Positions 46,201-59,236 of a stretch of DNA of 64,000 nucleotides are shown here, one piece after another; the stretch's first letter is position 1, and the number at the start of each line of letters is the position of its first letter. Made by a program: the position numbers and the translations under genes. The stretch is from Progne subis subis (Eukaryota > Chordata > Aves > Passeriformes > Hirundinidae), in contig JAKJHU010000033.1 in NCBI GenBank assembly GCA_022316685.1, positions 5,234,321 through 5,298,320 of the forward strand, written 5' to 3'. The notes beneath the pieces were generated by a model, which had not been told where the DNA came from, ran no database searches, and was given only the letters and a program-made list of their open reading frames with translations.

Positions 46201-49200
46201 AAACATCCATTGTCCATGGGAAGGTTTTAAGTTGTTCACATGGCTTGTCCTCGGTCATAGTGGTGAAAAATAGGGTTGCATTAGGAAGGAGGTATGGAGG
46301 GGGCAAAGAGCTGGTTGAGTCCATCTTCACTGAAGTATTGCAGTGCTTGGGAGCCGCTGTGTTAGTTCTGCAGGGAGCAGTCACAATGTGGGTGAAAATT
46401 GTGCCTGGTTTGTATTAGAGCAACCCAGGACAGAGGCACGAGGGGCAGTCCATGTGTGTGGGATGCCCCTGCCCGTCCTCCTCCTCTGCAGTGCCAGTGG
46501 ATGTCACCCCAGCTCACATGTGACTGCCTGGGCACTGCCCTGCTCCCTCGTTCCAACAACTGTCTCCATATCTGAGATGCAGAGGTGGTCCCAAAAAGGG
46601 CCATTCGGGGTCAGATGATGCTCTTCCAATAGTTTTGAGTCACCACCTTTTATTGTTTGTCTTGGATAAATAACAAGGCTTGGAGGGTTTGCCGATTGAT
46701 GGCCCATGCTGCAGCCTGGTGCCTGTAGTTGATGCAGTAGCTCAGGCTGCAGATTTGTAGGTTGGTCTTATGGGGGAGCACTTAAACTATGTGGTTAAAA
46801 AGCTACTGGACTAACTTACAGAAAGCCCCAAATGGTTGGCAGTTTCCAGCCAGGAAGGATAGATAATCTTGTAATTTGCAGACACTGCAGGAAGTACAAA
46901 CCATGAGTTTCAGGGCCTTGACCCAGGAGCTGGCACTGGAGCTCCCTGCCCTGGCCCTCCATCAAGGAGGAGAGAATGTGGAGCAGGATGGGTGCTAACT
47001 CTGGTGGTGACCTTAAACCACGGTCAGTGTGTCTGGGAGCAGAGTCCTACAGTTCATAGATGGGCACGTGTTGTCTTCTGCCATCTCGGTGAAGGCATCA
47101 GCCCCCAGGAAGGGGTAGAAGTGACAACCTCTTAAATCAAGCCAGTGTGAATTGCTGGAGGTATTGAGTAAGAGCTGATGTTCTCTGCTCTACAGGGTGT
47201 TTAATTAATATTATTTGAGTTGCTTGGTAAAAACACAGACACTTTCAAGAAACCTAACAGAATCCTTTTCTCTCCTTTTCCTCATACTAGTAAATGGAGA
47301 CTATGCTTTGTAGAGGTACCCACCACACTCTGAATTCAGGCTCCTCTGCAAGAGAAGTGATGAAAAAAAAGGTGGGAAAAATAGCAAGGAAAAAGAAGCC
47401 TCACATCAAGCAGTCTTGCCCTTAACTCTAGATTTTCCAGCTGCAGAGCAGAAAAAGGGGGGTCTTCCTTAATATTTTGCAGTTGTAAAATTATGGAGAG
47501 GTAATCTTAAACTTGCATTCATTTTCTATTGCTCGTTTTAACTCTTTCAAACTCTGGTTTTCAAACTTGCAGTTCACTTTTAGGAAACAGAGTTGCTCTT
47601 CTCATGTGAGTTCCCCCAGTAACTAGGACAAAGAAAGGCACAAAAGGTTCAAGGGAGCGAGATACTGCAGTTGTTTCTGGATGGAGCGTTTTCCAAAGTT
47701 TGCCCTTTAGATGGCAGCTGGAGGGGGCTGCAGGGCTGGTGCCTCTGTTTGGGACTGAGGCAGCCGTGGGGCTCTGTCCTTTGCCAGCCAAAAGACACCA
47801 AAGTACTCACAGAACCTGGAAACTCTCCATGGAGCCTCCATGATCCTGGGGCAGGCAGCGAAGGTGGGAGTGGCTGCTCAGGGATATGTAGATGCTGGCA
47901 GGGCAGTGGGGGCTGCTGTGGTGTCACTGTGAGCACACTGACACCCGTGTTTTCCAGAGAGAGGGATGTGGAGGGGCTCAGCAACCACAGGCTGAGCATG
48001 CTCCATCTCTTCAGCAGCAGCCATAAAGGAAGAAGCTTGCAGGAGTAATTCATTCGAATTTTAGTGTGAGGGTATGGCACAGTCTCGGTCACCCAGTAAC
48101 TGTGTCCCTCCAGGTGACAACACACGTGCCTGTATTCCAGCTAGTGGCCTCCTGCGCTTGTTCTTATGAGAAATATCATCCCCACACATTTGCCTCTGTT
48201 TGTTCCCCACCTTGCAGCCCACCAGCTGTAACTTGTCTCTCCCAAAGCCATTTTCCCTGTAGTACTTGAAGGGACAATTTTTAAATTTTATGTCTATTTT
48301 TATCATCCTAGCAGGGGTCTGCCAATGACCATTGTCTGAGAGACAGAGTTGCTAACTGTGGGGGACTAAATTAGGATGCTTGTGTATGGTTGTAGGTACA
48401 TCCTTTGCTAGCCAGCAGCTACCTCTAGGTATATATTCGTTAGAGAAACCTGACTGCTTACTTGGTAAGGAGAATTCCTGTTATTAACAAAAGTTTCTCA
48501 CAGGCAGGATGCCCTCTCCTTTTTATGGACAATTGTATCTACAAAGCCCATTCAAGGGGAAGGCATTTGGTTTTAAACTCCCCCCTGCAGTATTTGAAAT
48601 CTGTCAGGTCTGCAAACCTGTAAAAAAGGGGATTGAATGCAAGCAGAAGTGAAAATAAGTTGGTTTCTACTGCATGAACTGCAGAGCTTAAACTAAGCAA
48701 GAGAAAAATACTTTTTCTGATACGAGTTGTGATAGTAATACGGGCCAGGTCTGCTCTGAAGAGTTTTGCCAGCACAGCTACATTGGTCAAGGATATTGAT
48801 GAAGTGTGTGTTTGGTTTGGGTTTTTTTTTTCCACACTGCTGTAGCTGTTCAGGCAAAATCCCTGGTGATTCCATAAATGCAATTATGCCAGCAAAACTG
48901 CGCTTTTGATGATATGGTTGATTTTGCTCACTGGAGGGTAAAATGTTATGAGGCCATGCTGGCTAAGGCTTGCTTTCTCCAGTTTAAATTGTGTATGCTC
49001 CAAGGGTATAGTTTGACAAGCTTTTCTTTCAAGTGCCCATGCCAGCTTCAGCAGTCACCTCCCCCCATGCAGATTGTCTCTGGGATATGATTTTGCACTC
49101 TGGCTGATACAGCATCATGCTGAAGCAGCTGAAGGGAATGGCCTCACTCTGGCTCTGCTGCATTTCTCACTACTCAGGGCTGGTGTTTCTGACTCCTGTT

Positions 49201-49257
49201 AGCTAACTTGGAAAGCTGTAGTGACAGATAACATGGCAAAGAAGGGCTTATTTTTCC
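43276..49257. other. Noncoding stretch, about 6 kb
   Basis: No supported gene. A short collagen-like string (P-P-G-P-P-G-K) can be read at about 45700-45724 after an acceptor-like sequence, but it lacks a proper donor. No transposable element recognised. Confidence 0.55.
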
Positions 49258-49278
49258 TTTGTTTGTTTGTTTGTTTTG
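49258..49278. repeat. (TTTG)n short repeat
   Basis: About five TTTG units. A small tetranucleotide repeat. Confidence 0.9.
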
Positions 49279-49335
49279 TCTATGTTTTTCCCCCAGTGTG
49301 TGGATTTAGCTTCCCAAATTGTTTCACTGTGGGAT

Positions 49336-49432
49336 CAGATGAGCCATGGTATGAACCATAGAAACCTGTAGACCCAGGCTGTTGCCTATGGTTGGACCCA
49401 CTCAAGTGGGTCATAAACCATGCTCTCATCTG
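49336..49432. other. Nested inverted repeats with a cloverleaf-like fold
   Basis: The outer stem pairs CAGATGAG (49336-49343) with CTCATCTG (49425-49432) and continues as CATGGT/ACCATG. Inside, AACCATA (49354-49360) pairs with TATGGTT (49387-49393). A tight 8-bp palindrome pairs GACCCACT (49395-49402) with AGTGGGTC (49405-49412) across a 2-base gap. All three stems are exact and compatible, giving a branched structure about 97 nt long. It has no tRNA anticodon or T-loop signature. It could be a fold-back repeat or an unrecognised structured RNA. Confidence 0.5.
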
Positions 49433-49499
49433 TACTGCCATGATTGGGAGACCAAATCAGTTAAAAATGCTTAAAAATAACCACTCTCAAAGCACTCAG

Positions 49500-49645
49500 G
49501 CTGATGGCCCTGGCTGGGGTCAGTCCCACCGTCCGGCTCACCGTGTGTTTTGGCCACCAGCTGCACGGCCAAGATGCAGGCGAGGGCAAGACACGGGAGA
49601 GCAGCCGAGATCGCCTGACCTGGCGCGGCTGCCGGGAGAAATATG
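49500..49645. other. GC-rich patch
   Basis: About 145 bp with raised GC and roughly a dozen CpGs, against an AT-leaning background. It is too small for a CpG island, and no promoter motif or exon is convincing. Confidence 0.3.
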
Positions 49646-50540
49646 AGACGAGTTATGGTTTTAGAGTACTTAACTCACTGGCAGAGTGCTGCTGGAGCAG
49701 GTCTATACTGGGAATGTCTCGCACCACAGTCTAGGAATGCTGGATTAGCCTTAATAGTCTCCATAGTGCAGATGGAGCTTGTGCCGTTGGAGCTGCATTT
49801 TTGTGGTTTCACACAGCCCGTCTCCGAGCGAGACAGTGCACAAAAGCGTGTCTTTGCAGGTGGAAGGATTTCTACCAGATCAGCTGTAGGAAGAATCATT
49901 CATAGGTATTTTCTTTGTGGATATTTGAGCCTTCTGTGGGGCCCCATAGCATGGGAGTTTGTTACGTAAATAGAAGGACACACGGCTTTGCGTTGAGGGC
50001 CATATTACAGGGTAAAGGTCTAAGACTGATTGAAATCAACAGCTTCCACTTAAAACCCCATCTGTAAAAAAAGTGAAACATTTTCTTTTGCTCACACCAA
50101 GGAAGCAGAAGGTGTGGCCCAGAAGTTAATCAGACCAAATATCAAGAATTGTTGACAAAATATCAGGCTGTGGGCAATTCTGCCATGTATAGTATGAGCC
50201 AAATCTCTTGATATGCTAGGATTTTTTAATTTAATTTCTTTTTTTCCGGGGTTTCTATTTGTTTTTAAATTTAGTTTGTTAGTGAAGGCGCATGAAAATT
50301 AAGTTTTTCTCCTTTTCGATAGCCTCCAGTATTTGAATACCTTATTCTGTGAAATGCAAAGAGGAATACTTTTTTGTGTTCTGCCTGGTGTTGACTTAAA
50401 AAAAAGTGTGCAAAATGCTGCCCTCAAGGGAAAATGGGTTGCAAAGCTTCTCATTCTTAGTTGGGGCCAAGGTTTCACCTGAAGTATTCCCACTTCCCAC
50501 ATTTGCAAACCGAAAAATGCAGTTTAACCAAAAGTAGAGC
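49646..50540. other. Noncoding stretch
   Basis: No gene or repeat recognised. Confidence 0.6.
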
Positions 50541-50645
50541 TGTCAGGCAAGTGCTGGGCTGCAGTGTAGATCATCCAGCCCAACTTGGGCTCCTTAAAAC
50601 ATTGCCACAGTGCAGGACACAACCACGCTGCTGCCTGCCCTGCAC
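50541..50645 (-). repeat. Possible CR1 tail fragment, antisense
   Basis: 'tgtagatcatccagcccaac' followed by 'ttgggctcc' resembles the antisense CR1 phrase 'gagatcatctagtccaaccc'. The flanks do not extend the match convincingly. Confidence 0.35.
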
Positions 50646-51761
50646 CTCCACTAGACATCAGGAAACCTCAAACACTGGCATCCAACAGAACTGCCACACC
50701 TTCCCAACCTCTTACAGCCAGAAACAGGGGGGAAGCCCCTTCTCCCTGGAGTGGGATGGGAGGCCTCCAGCAAATCCGTGGGGTGGAGGGCAGCCAGCAG
50801 CGTGGTTGTGTCCTGCACTGTGGCTGTTTCCTGCAGCAGAGCCCACGGGCTGTGAGCATCCTTTGAGCAAGGAGTCTCCACCAGGGTGACTCGCATTTCG
50901 CGGCAGCGAAGCCTTAAGTAACTTGCACAGCGAAGGCTGGAAGTCAGAGATACAGGCTCTTGCTGGAAAGGGCATTTGATGATTCAGCACACACGTGTAA
51001 GCACAGCATTCATTCGTGCAGATCTCTGCAGTTGTTGGGCATAATAGAACATGTTGGTATCCTCTTCCTTGGTGAATAGAGTTAATCCGCCGACACAATA
51101 GACGAGAATGTCTCTTGAGCCCTACGGAAGCTATCATGTTAAAACAGGTTTATTCACTTTTAAAAATATATTATGTAAAAACTTACTTAGGGAGTTCATT
51201 AAAACCAGGATTTCTTTGTCCTTTTAAGACATTGGGGCTCACTAAGAAAAGCCTATTGAGTGTGGGTTTATTTTTCAAGCATGCAATGTGTGTCTGATTC
51301 TAAAGTCTTTCTGAAAAATAGCTCTTCTGTTTATGCAGGAACCACATTTCCTTCCATGCTAGTGTATTTTCTTTAAAAATATTAGTGAAACACTACGGAG
51401 GCACAAAGTTCCTCAATACTTGTATTAATCTTAGCATGCAATCAGCAGTTCTAGCTTGCTGACGCTAGTTCATGTCTTGCAGAAAATGTGAGCCTGAAGG
51501 GAAGCATATGGCAAGAGCATTGTAACCTGCTAGGATCACTGGCTTTGTTTGCCTTTTAACTATTGGCCCAAACTTGTGCATGAAGATTTGGTTTTTAAGT
51601 CTGGAAATATGCCACAAAGATGATTTGACAAGTGTCTTAATGCCAGGAAGCACCATGATGTGTTGTGAAAAAAAGCCACCTGACCAGATGAAAATAGCTT
51701 TTGTGATGGTAATCTCTCACACATTGTTGCAGTTGTAGATAAAACATTCTTCTAAGCACAG
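50646..51761. other. Noncoding stretch
   Basis: Frames of 142 and 141 codons on opposite strands overlap at 50461-51137 and share no recognisable domain. They are taken as a chance effect of low stop density. Confidence 0.55.
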
Positions 51762-51799
51762 GGAAAAAAAGAAAAAAAAAAAAAAAAAGAAAAATCAAA
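51762..51799. repeat. A-rich tract
   Basis: Nearly pure A with single G interruptions, followed by A-rich sequence. Low complexity. Confidence 0.9.
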
Positions 51800-54700
51800 A
51801 TTTAGAGGGAAACTGACTGTCTGGCAATCTACTGTGCTGCTGCTACAGGCTGTCACTGAGCTGGGACTCAGGGTACCTGTCTGACCTTTGGATGGTCTGT
51901 GCTGGATCAAATGCACAGACTGTCCAGTGGCTCTTAGTTTCAGTGTACAAAGTGACGTGACCTTTGGTGAACACCCTGTAGTGTGTGATTTGGGAGGTTG
52001 AAGAGTATTAGCTCCATAACATGGGAGGGCACCACTACCCATTTTAGTTGATCACCTTGCATGATTCTTGCAAGGTCAGCTTCAAACTATGACTAATTCC
52101 TCTGCAAAAGAAACAGATGTCAGGATTAATTCATTTATATCTCTACATCACAGCACAATGTATTTTCTTACTACTGTAATTTGGGTCCTGTAATATATTT
52201 GCTTGCTTTTTCCCTGTAGCTGTTATTTTAGTATGAATATCATTAATCTTATCCCCTCAGAACAATTGGACTTTTGGGGGAGGGAGGAAATGGGAAGAAA
52301 GAGGACATTAGGTTGTTCCGGGATAGCGACTGGAGTTGTGATCATATTTAACTATTACACAGTTAAGGTTCAAAGCTTTATCCCTCTGCAGAAATAACTG
52401 CATTCAGCTGCCCATGGCTGATACTTGTTATACCTTGTTATTTCCCTGATAAGAGAAGAAGAGAAGGAATGAATTTTTAAACAGTGAGTTCCTACTATTT
52501 GTTTGAGGTCAGACACATAATTACTTTCATGGAATGGCTCCTGGGAGGTTAACTCCAGTTGTGGGTTCAGGATCCTGCCCCACTGATGGCCAGATGACGT
52601 AAATTACATGATCTTCCCCATGTCATGTCCTTTCTGTACATTGGTGATAGTGGGCTTCCCTGTCTGGCAAAAATGTTGCGAAGATGAGTTTCTTTAAGAT
52701 GAGAAAATTCTCACCTTGACAAGGTGGCTTAAGGAGGAAGGAAGGACCTTTGGCAATGCCACTCTCTCAAGGAGAATTGCCAACGTAGAGCCTTTGCTGT
52801 TGGATAACTTCTAGCTCTAGAGTGCCTCCATGCTTCCTGTGTGTAGAAACAGCATCAACAGAAATGCCAAGAACTGTGTCTTTGCTGGGAGATAGTCCTT
52901 CCAGCTCAGTACTCGAGTATGATGCACGGGAGTCGTACTGCCTCTCTCCTCCATAGAAAAAGGGTTGTAGTCCAGGTTATGCCAGTTTTCTGAACACTTT
53001 GAGAGCCTCATCTGGCACAGAGAGTGCCAGTTTCTCTGAAAAGCCCCAAACACATTCATTTAAATTTATTTAAAGATTTTTAATAATAATTGAGTATTTC
53101 TAGAAACACGTGCTGCACAGCTATATTTCACCCCAGACCCAAAGTTAGAGGCCAAGTTGTAAACACATGAAAAATATGGCTGAAATAAGTTTAAGTTATA
53201 TTAATATAAGAGCCACTGACATTTGCTGCTCTGTGTGCAGGTATATAATAGCAATTCACTGCACACGCTGTCTTGTAGACAGATAATCCAGCACATACGT
53301 GTGTGTGTTTAGTCCTTTTCTGGAGAACTGCTTCAAAAAAGGTCTGTCCCAGTCTTTATGTCATTTTTCAGGTTACTTTTCAAGATCCTGGCTCTTTGGC
53401 TTATTTTGGCTTGTATGTGTTTGTGCTCATTGTATTCTGAATAAAAAAATGTAGAAGTGCATGTTAAAGCATCCAGGTTTTTCTGGTTTTGAGCTGAATT
53501 TGAGATGAGAACAAGTGGTAGAATTTGGATCAGGTTCCCGTTCAGAGCATTGTCTGGAGATCTTCAAAGCCTTGTTTAGTTTGGCCTGTGTCTAGATAGT
53601 AGTCTGTAATAACACTTGTTTTGAGCTTGTAACCGTCCTCTGGCTTGGACTCTCTAAACTGTGAAGCAGCTAATTCAGAATTTGAGTCAGGTTGTCTGAA
53701 AAGCTTTTACTTAATTATTTTTTTTAATGAACAAGACACTTTCTAATTTCCTTCTTCTTCTGTTCTGTGTTTTACTCGGAGTTGTGGTTGTTCCATTTTT
53801 TTAAACTTGCAGTGAGTGTGCTCATACAAAGAGAGTGTTGTAGAGAGAAAAATTGGTATTACTCATTAGTTTGGGAGTGTGGAATGAATACTAGAAGCCC
53901 TTCTTGATGTCTCCAAATCTAATCTGCTCCATCACAGTCCAAACTCATCAGCTTGGGGACTTGGATCCTAGGAGAGGGGCTCCTCCTGTGGGTTGTGCTG
54001 GGCTGTAGTCCTTTGGTGTAATCCTTGTCCACCCAGTAGAGACCAACCCAAGGTGTGATGGTAATCCCGGGACAGCTTTGAATGCGCGTACAATGTTATT
54101 ATTTCCTTGCATTTATCAGTTGTCATGACCCAAGTCAGACAATTTATGCAGTGTGCCTATCAGCTGACCTGAAATGCTCCAGCTGGTCACTGCTTGTCGG
54201 GCAATGTCCCATGTCCTCTCCTCATTGTCACTCATTTCAGCTTAATTCTACTTGAATTCTTTAAGTGGCCTTTAAGGACATAACTGCACATGGCTCTAAA
54301 TTGAGGTTTGCTTCCCATTTGTTAGCTGATAAAGAGGTTCCCAGCTCAGAAATTCATGCTGCGTAATCATCTTAACTTATAACCGTAAATACATACTCTT
54401 GAGACAATGTATTCTTTGCATATTGATTAATGAACATGCTCTTTGTATGTCATCCCTACTTCTGTGCAGTGATTAGAAAATATATGATTGACGTTGGTGT
54501 GGAGATCTCTCTTGTTTGCTGATGGGGATGTAGTTTTTTTTTTTTTTTAAGCAACACCAAACTCCTAAATTCATGTACCAAACTTGTTTAGTGAATTGCT
54601 ATATTGCATAACCTTGTGCATCCTGCAAGATTTTTTTATGTGTGTTTTTGATTATTTTGTCTGTATCCTTTCAACTTTCAACCCTACACCTATTAACTAT

Positions 54701-55555
54701 TCTATCTGTGTAGACCCATCTTGGGAAGGAGTTTCCCAAATAAAAATCCTTTAATAGCCCATCAAAAACAATGCCCATTTTATCCAACACGTAGCAGTCA
54801 AACAGGGAAGCACCGATAGCTTACATGCTTCAGATGAATGCCTTGCATGCTGGTTTATTACATGAAAAACAAAGCCTAACTTCACGCAGGTATTTTTGGT
54901 ATGTTGATGCTCCATGGGTTTGGTCCTTACTAGCGTGCCGTGCTGCACTGACAGGAGCAGACAGGATGCAACCCTCAGTGCTAGAATTCATGCAGGAAAT
55001 AGGATGGAGGAAAAAATAGTAAGTGTGGAAAGTGAAATGATTTTACTCTTCCCCCCTCCTTCCCAGCATCAGCTTTTTCAGCCAAGTATAATGCTCGTGC
55101 TAGATCAGACTTTAAACCCCTCATTTAGCCATCATTTGTATTTCTGAAAACTATTATTTAACTATTATGTGGAAAGCCAGCAGGATTATAATTTGAAATA
55201 GAAATGCATGTTGGTTCCTTGGCTTTATAATGACATGTTTATCTGCAGCTCTAATGCTCTCATTGCCCAAGTCTGCACTTTTGGTTAATGCGTTTGCCGA
55301 TGAACAATTGTTTTGCATCAAAATTGCACTAAAACAACAGCATTTTGTCGCCTGTGTAATCTGTATTCTCCATACACATCCCTCCCCAATCGTTTTGCTT
55401 GAATCTGTTTGTGTTCAGCATGAAATGTGCAGTAATGGTGGTGTGCTCGTGCACATTACTATGTAGCTTCAGCACCGTTAGGTCCTTACTGACACCAGTC
55501 TGTAGGTTAAGAACACTTCAATTGGTCTAATTTGCAACCTGATCAGAAACACTGA
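51800..55555. other. Noncoding stretch
   Basis: No gene recognised. One T run of about 16 at 54533-54548. The rest is unique and AT-leaning. Confidence 0.6.
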
Positions 55556-56600
55556 CCTGGTTAGTCTTTAACAATGAATGTGCCTAATGATAACTTGTAG
55601 ACACCCTTAGCGAAGGCAATGATGTGTATACAAGGAGTCATTTCCAGCTACGCCGCGTTAGAAGGTCTCATGCTGCCTTATCTGGGATATCGCCTTGTCC
55701 TGCGCTTTTCTGCAGCGTGAGGCTTTGTCACCTCTAATGATACCTATCAGTCAGGCTGCATTGATGGGAATGAAGATAAATTGAATTGATACGGACAGCA
55801 GAGTTAGATGACTCATTGATATAATTAGGCTGTCGGAATCATCTCGCCACGTTTTACTAATGTTAATTATATGGTCTTTTATATGGGAAACTTCAGTTAA
55901 TTTTGTTCTCCACAAAAGGAGAATACAGCCATTTATTAATTGTAAGTTGGCTCTTGGCTTTATAGAAGCCGTTTTTTAGAGGAGTAGGAGGTATGTTTAC
56001 AGAATTTCCTTTAAGCTGTCAAAAGCCTGAAATTGATAACAATTTAAAAGAATCTAAACTGTTAATAGTTTACATTTATAATTCATCTAATGTGATAGTT
56101 TATAACATGAGAACCAAATATAGAGTATAATAAAACAAGTATTTATTGCAAATGGAAATGTGCTGAATAATGAAACAATACTAATTGGCAGTTTAAACAC
56201 TTTTGATATAAGCTATTTCTGAGAGGATGTTTCAGGGACAGGAGATGAGATATTCATCATAATAAGGATGCAAAAAACCCATTCAAAATATTTTCAGAAA
56301 TACAGATAGGCTGTACATCTCTATGCTCTCTTTTTCTCTTTTTTTTTTTTTCCCTCCCTGAAAATTCTGGGTTTTATCTTCTGTCAGAATTGATCACAGG
56401 AGTCAGTTTAATTGGGAAATTCATTTAAAATAGTTTCTAATTGGCATCAGAGAGTTGAAAGTTCAGTACAAAGGTGAGATCTAAGCTTTCTAATTAGATT
56501 GAATGCAGTATGACTTAAAGAATAGTCTTGATAATTACAGAATTTAATGCAAAATTATATTTTAATGAAATATGGTGATTTTTCACAATGAGAAGTCCTG
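55556..56600. promoter_or_regulatory. Candidate cluster of conserved noncoding elements, homeodomain-core rich
   Basis: About 1 kb of unique sequence with many TAAT/ATTA cores: ATATAATTAGG at about 55820, TGTTAATTATATGG at 55860, CAGTTAATTTTG near 55894, TTTATTAATTG near 55931, CTAATTGGC at 56183 and 56439, and CTAATTAGATTG at 56490. The left part retains CpGs (for example 55652-55660, 55689-55716, 55843-55851). Frames are short and closed by stops. This is the texture of deeply conserved enhancers near developmental transcription-factor genes. A T tract at 56338-56352 splits it. Confidence 0.5.
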
Positions 56601-58030
56601 CAATTCTCATTCAGTCTTTCATCTTACTTTTTAAAGAGGAGCTAAATTGTTTTGTGCATCTGTGTATAAATTCCTTAAAACCTCACATAGTTTTATTAAA
56701 AAACAGGATTATTGCCATTTTAGTTTTTCAGGATGAAGCTGATAGGGCTGCAATTTGGATGCCTTATTCCAGACATTCTGTATTTTCTCTACTCAAGTAT
56801 AATTTCCTCTTGCATAGAATTATATTATGAACTCGAGTTTTCCCCCCTCCCTTCTCATCCCCCCCCAAGTTGTTTGATGCAGCTGAAATGGAAGGCTGAA
56901 GTAGAAGGGGCCACTTAAGTAGTGAAGGGTTTTTCTTTGTAAATAATAGATCAAGAGCACCGTAGCTGTATCTAATGGCGCCGAATGCAGCCTCCGTTCC
57001 AAGGACAGCGTGGGGTTTAAAAAAACATAACCATAGTTCATCCCCCTTGCTAACCTGTGGTCAGTTGGGCTGCTGCTGTTGGCCAGTCACATGTTTTAAT
57101 TCATCAGACATGTTTTTTTTATAAACCTCTGATAATATCAACACTTGAATAGCAGGGATGATCGCTGGGATTTCCGGACTGAAGTGACGAGGGAAAATAA
57201 AATAGAAGGGGTGTTTTGTAAAATCTGTTTCTTCTTTTCAAGCTCAGGGGTTTACCTGAGCACTGATCAACTTTTCTTATAAGCAGCAAAGTTAAGGTGT
57301 GCTTTCACAGAAGCTGAGCTTGCTGCACTCCAGATTTCTTCTCCTCCATATATTTTAAGCTGATAAAAATATTTCAGAATATACATCTGCTTTCTTGAGT
57401 TGAACTTATTTAAAGAGGGGAAAAGAAGCTTATCCCTAGCATGCAGTACAGTATATCAGGTTTTAGGAGAAAAAATTTAGTGCTTCCTGATATTTTGGAG
57501 AAAATATTTTTACACTTAACATTTTCTTTCCTTTTAGTCAAATTTCCTTATCTCTATTCTGCCAAGTGGATGCAATTTCAACATCAAGATAAATAGCAAC
57601 ATCACTGGCAAAAATGAGCCAATTCTTGTCAGACATAGGAATTTGATAAAAAAGACAAAACCGTATTCCCTGCCTGTGGTTCAGCAGATTTGATTGAATG
57701 CAGTCAGAGACTCTGAAGTCATTTCTCAAGCAAAACTCTCCCATTTACAGTTGATTACCAGGATCAGGCCCTTACTTGAAAAGGCAGATTCCTAGAAATT
57801 TCAAATGCAAAACAACATAAAAAAAAGCTGTTGAAGGACAAATTCATTCTGTTTTACACTCCCTTCTGTGCTTAAAGTGTCTGTTCCTTGAATGACACTG
57901 GTAGATTTGCTTGTAAAATAATTCATCTTTCTTGTGCCACTCACTTCTTTGCTTTATGATACCTTGTAAAATCAAAAGAAACACTTTCTCTGGTGTTTTT
58001 TTACAGGTTTTGCATTCAAAACCAAACACA
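56601..58030. other. Noncoding stretch with C-rich runs
   Basis: No gene. Two C runs (six and eight) occur at about 56840-56868, and an AT-rich unique remainder follows. Confidence 0.55.
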
Positions 58031-58200
58031 AATAGTCGCTGAGAATTTTTGCATAATTATCCTAAGAAGATTTATAATTTGCCGAGAATTTTTCAAATAT
58101 ATTTTACTCATTATTGTTGTTAAATACAGACTGTTTCATTGTGTGTTTCAATCTGATTCACTTTTGTTTTAAACAGTTTTGGTTTCTGACTAATTACTCA
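58031..58200. promoter_or_regulatory. Small AT-rich enhancer-like block
   Basis: Unique AT-rich sequence with GCATAATTATCC, TTATAATTTGCCG and GACTAATTACTC. The motif style matches the 55.6-56.6 kb cluster, so it may belong to the same regulatory landscape. Called from texture only. Confidence 0.35.
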
Positions 58201-58689
58201 TTTGTCTAAACCAAAAAAATCTTCTAAGCTCAGGTTACAGTCATCTGCTGTAAATGGTAGGAAGTAAAACGTAAGCTGTGCTTCAGCTTCATTCTGATCA
58301 ATAAAAGGAGTTGTGGCAAACAGTAAAATGTCCAAAATGAAATTTTGAAGAGAAAAGGAAAAAAAGGCAGATTCACCATCAGTAAGCAGGGTGTCACAAT
58401 TATATTTTTCTCTTCTGCTCCAAAATAATGGTACAAGTTTTCCAGGCTCCAGTTGCCTCTGTTTCACGTCCAGCCTCCCCCCAAGCGTGGCTGAACTGAG
58501 ACGCTCTTTCTGCACCGGGTTCGCTTCTGTGCGCGGGCAGGAAAACACTGCGAGAGACATGGAGGCACCTCACCAAACCTCCCAGGAGTTCTCCTCCTGT
58601 TTTTCTCCCCTCTGTCTTCTCCAGTTTGTTTCCATGTAACAACAAAAATTACAGAAATCCGTTCAATGCAACCATTTTTTCCTTCCCCC

Positions 58690-59131
58690 TTTTCACCTTC
58701 CAGCTGCTTACCAGAGAGATCTGATGTGGAAAACCCAAAATCCGAGAATATGTAAAGCCCATTAAATTAGATGATTTCCTACAGTTTGTTTCCTTGCCAG
58801 TTCTCAGCTGTTTTGTGCTTTCTTAGCCAGTGCTGAGGGGAAAAAAAGGTGGCTTGAAAGCTAATAGATACCCCAGCCATCAATTGCCGAGACATTTTGC
58901 CTTTTGTGACATTGAGGAAAAGACAAGGAAGGAACTAAAAAATGTCAAAAGATCAAAAAATCAATGGGCTGAAGGAATGTGATCTGTTTATCGGGGTGTA
59001 GCTGCTCTTTCTGTTTGCATTAAGTCCGAGTGAGTGTCTTTGGTCACCACTAAACTTGCTTTTATTCACTCCCTAGGAGATGTAATACAAGCATGAAACG
59101 GTGGCTCACAAAGCAGGCGCAGCGGCGAAGG
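58690..59131. promoter_or_regulatory. Candidate conserved noncoding element
   Basis: About 440 bp of unique sequence with retained CpGs (58742, 58887, 58994, 59028, 59099) and no usable frame. It ends at the AAAT repeat. The texture matches the neighbouring candidate elements. Confidence 0.35.
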
Positions 59132-59154
59132 AAATAAATAAATAAATAAATAAA
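59132..59154. repeat. (AAAT)n microsatellite
   Basis: About six AAAT units, a tetranucleotide repeat. Confidence 0.95.
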
Positions 59155-59202
59155 GCAAGCCAGGGCTTCTTTAAAGACCACAAAACCAGGTTTACTGCCT
59201 TA

Positions 59203-59204
<2 letters not shown>

Positions 59205-59236
<32 letters not shown>
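59205..59236. repeat. Poly-T tract of 32
   Basis: 32 uninterrupted T. No adjoining retroelement body recognised. Confidence 0.97.

Noticed and set aside
47649..48125. 158-codon minus frame with an overlapping 125-codon + frame
   Set aside because: Composition-driven overlap on both strands with no domain or gene structure.
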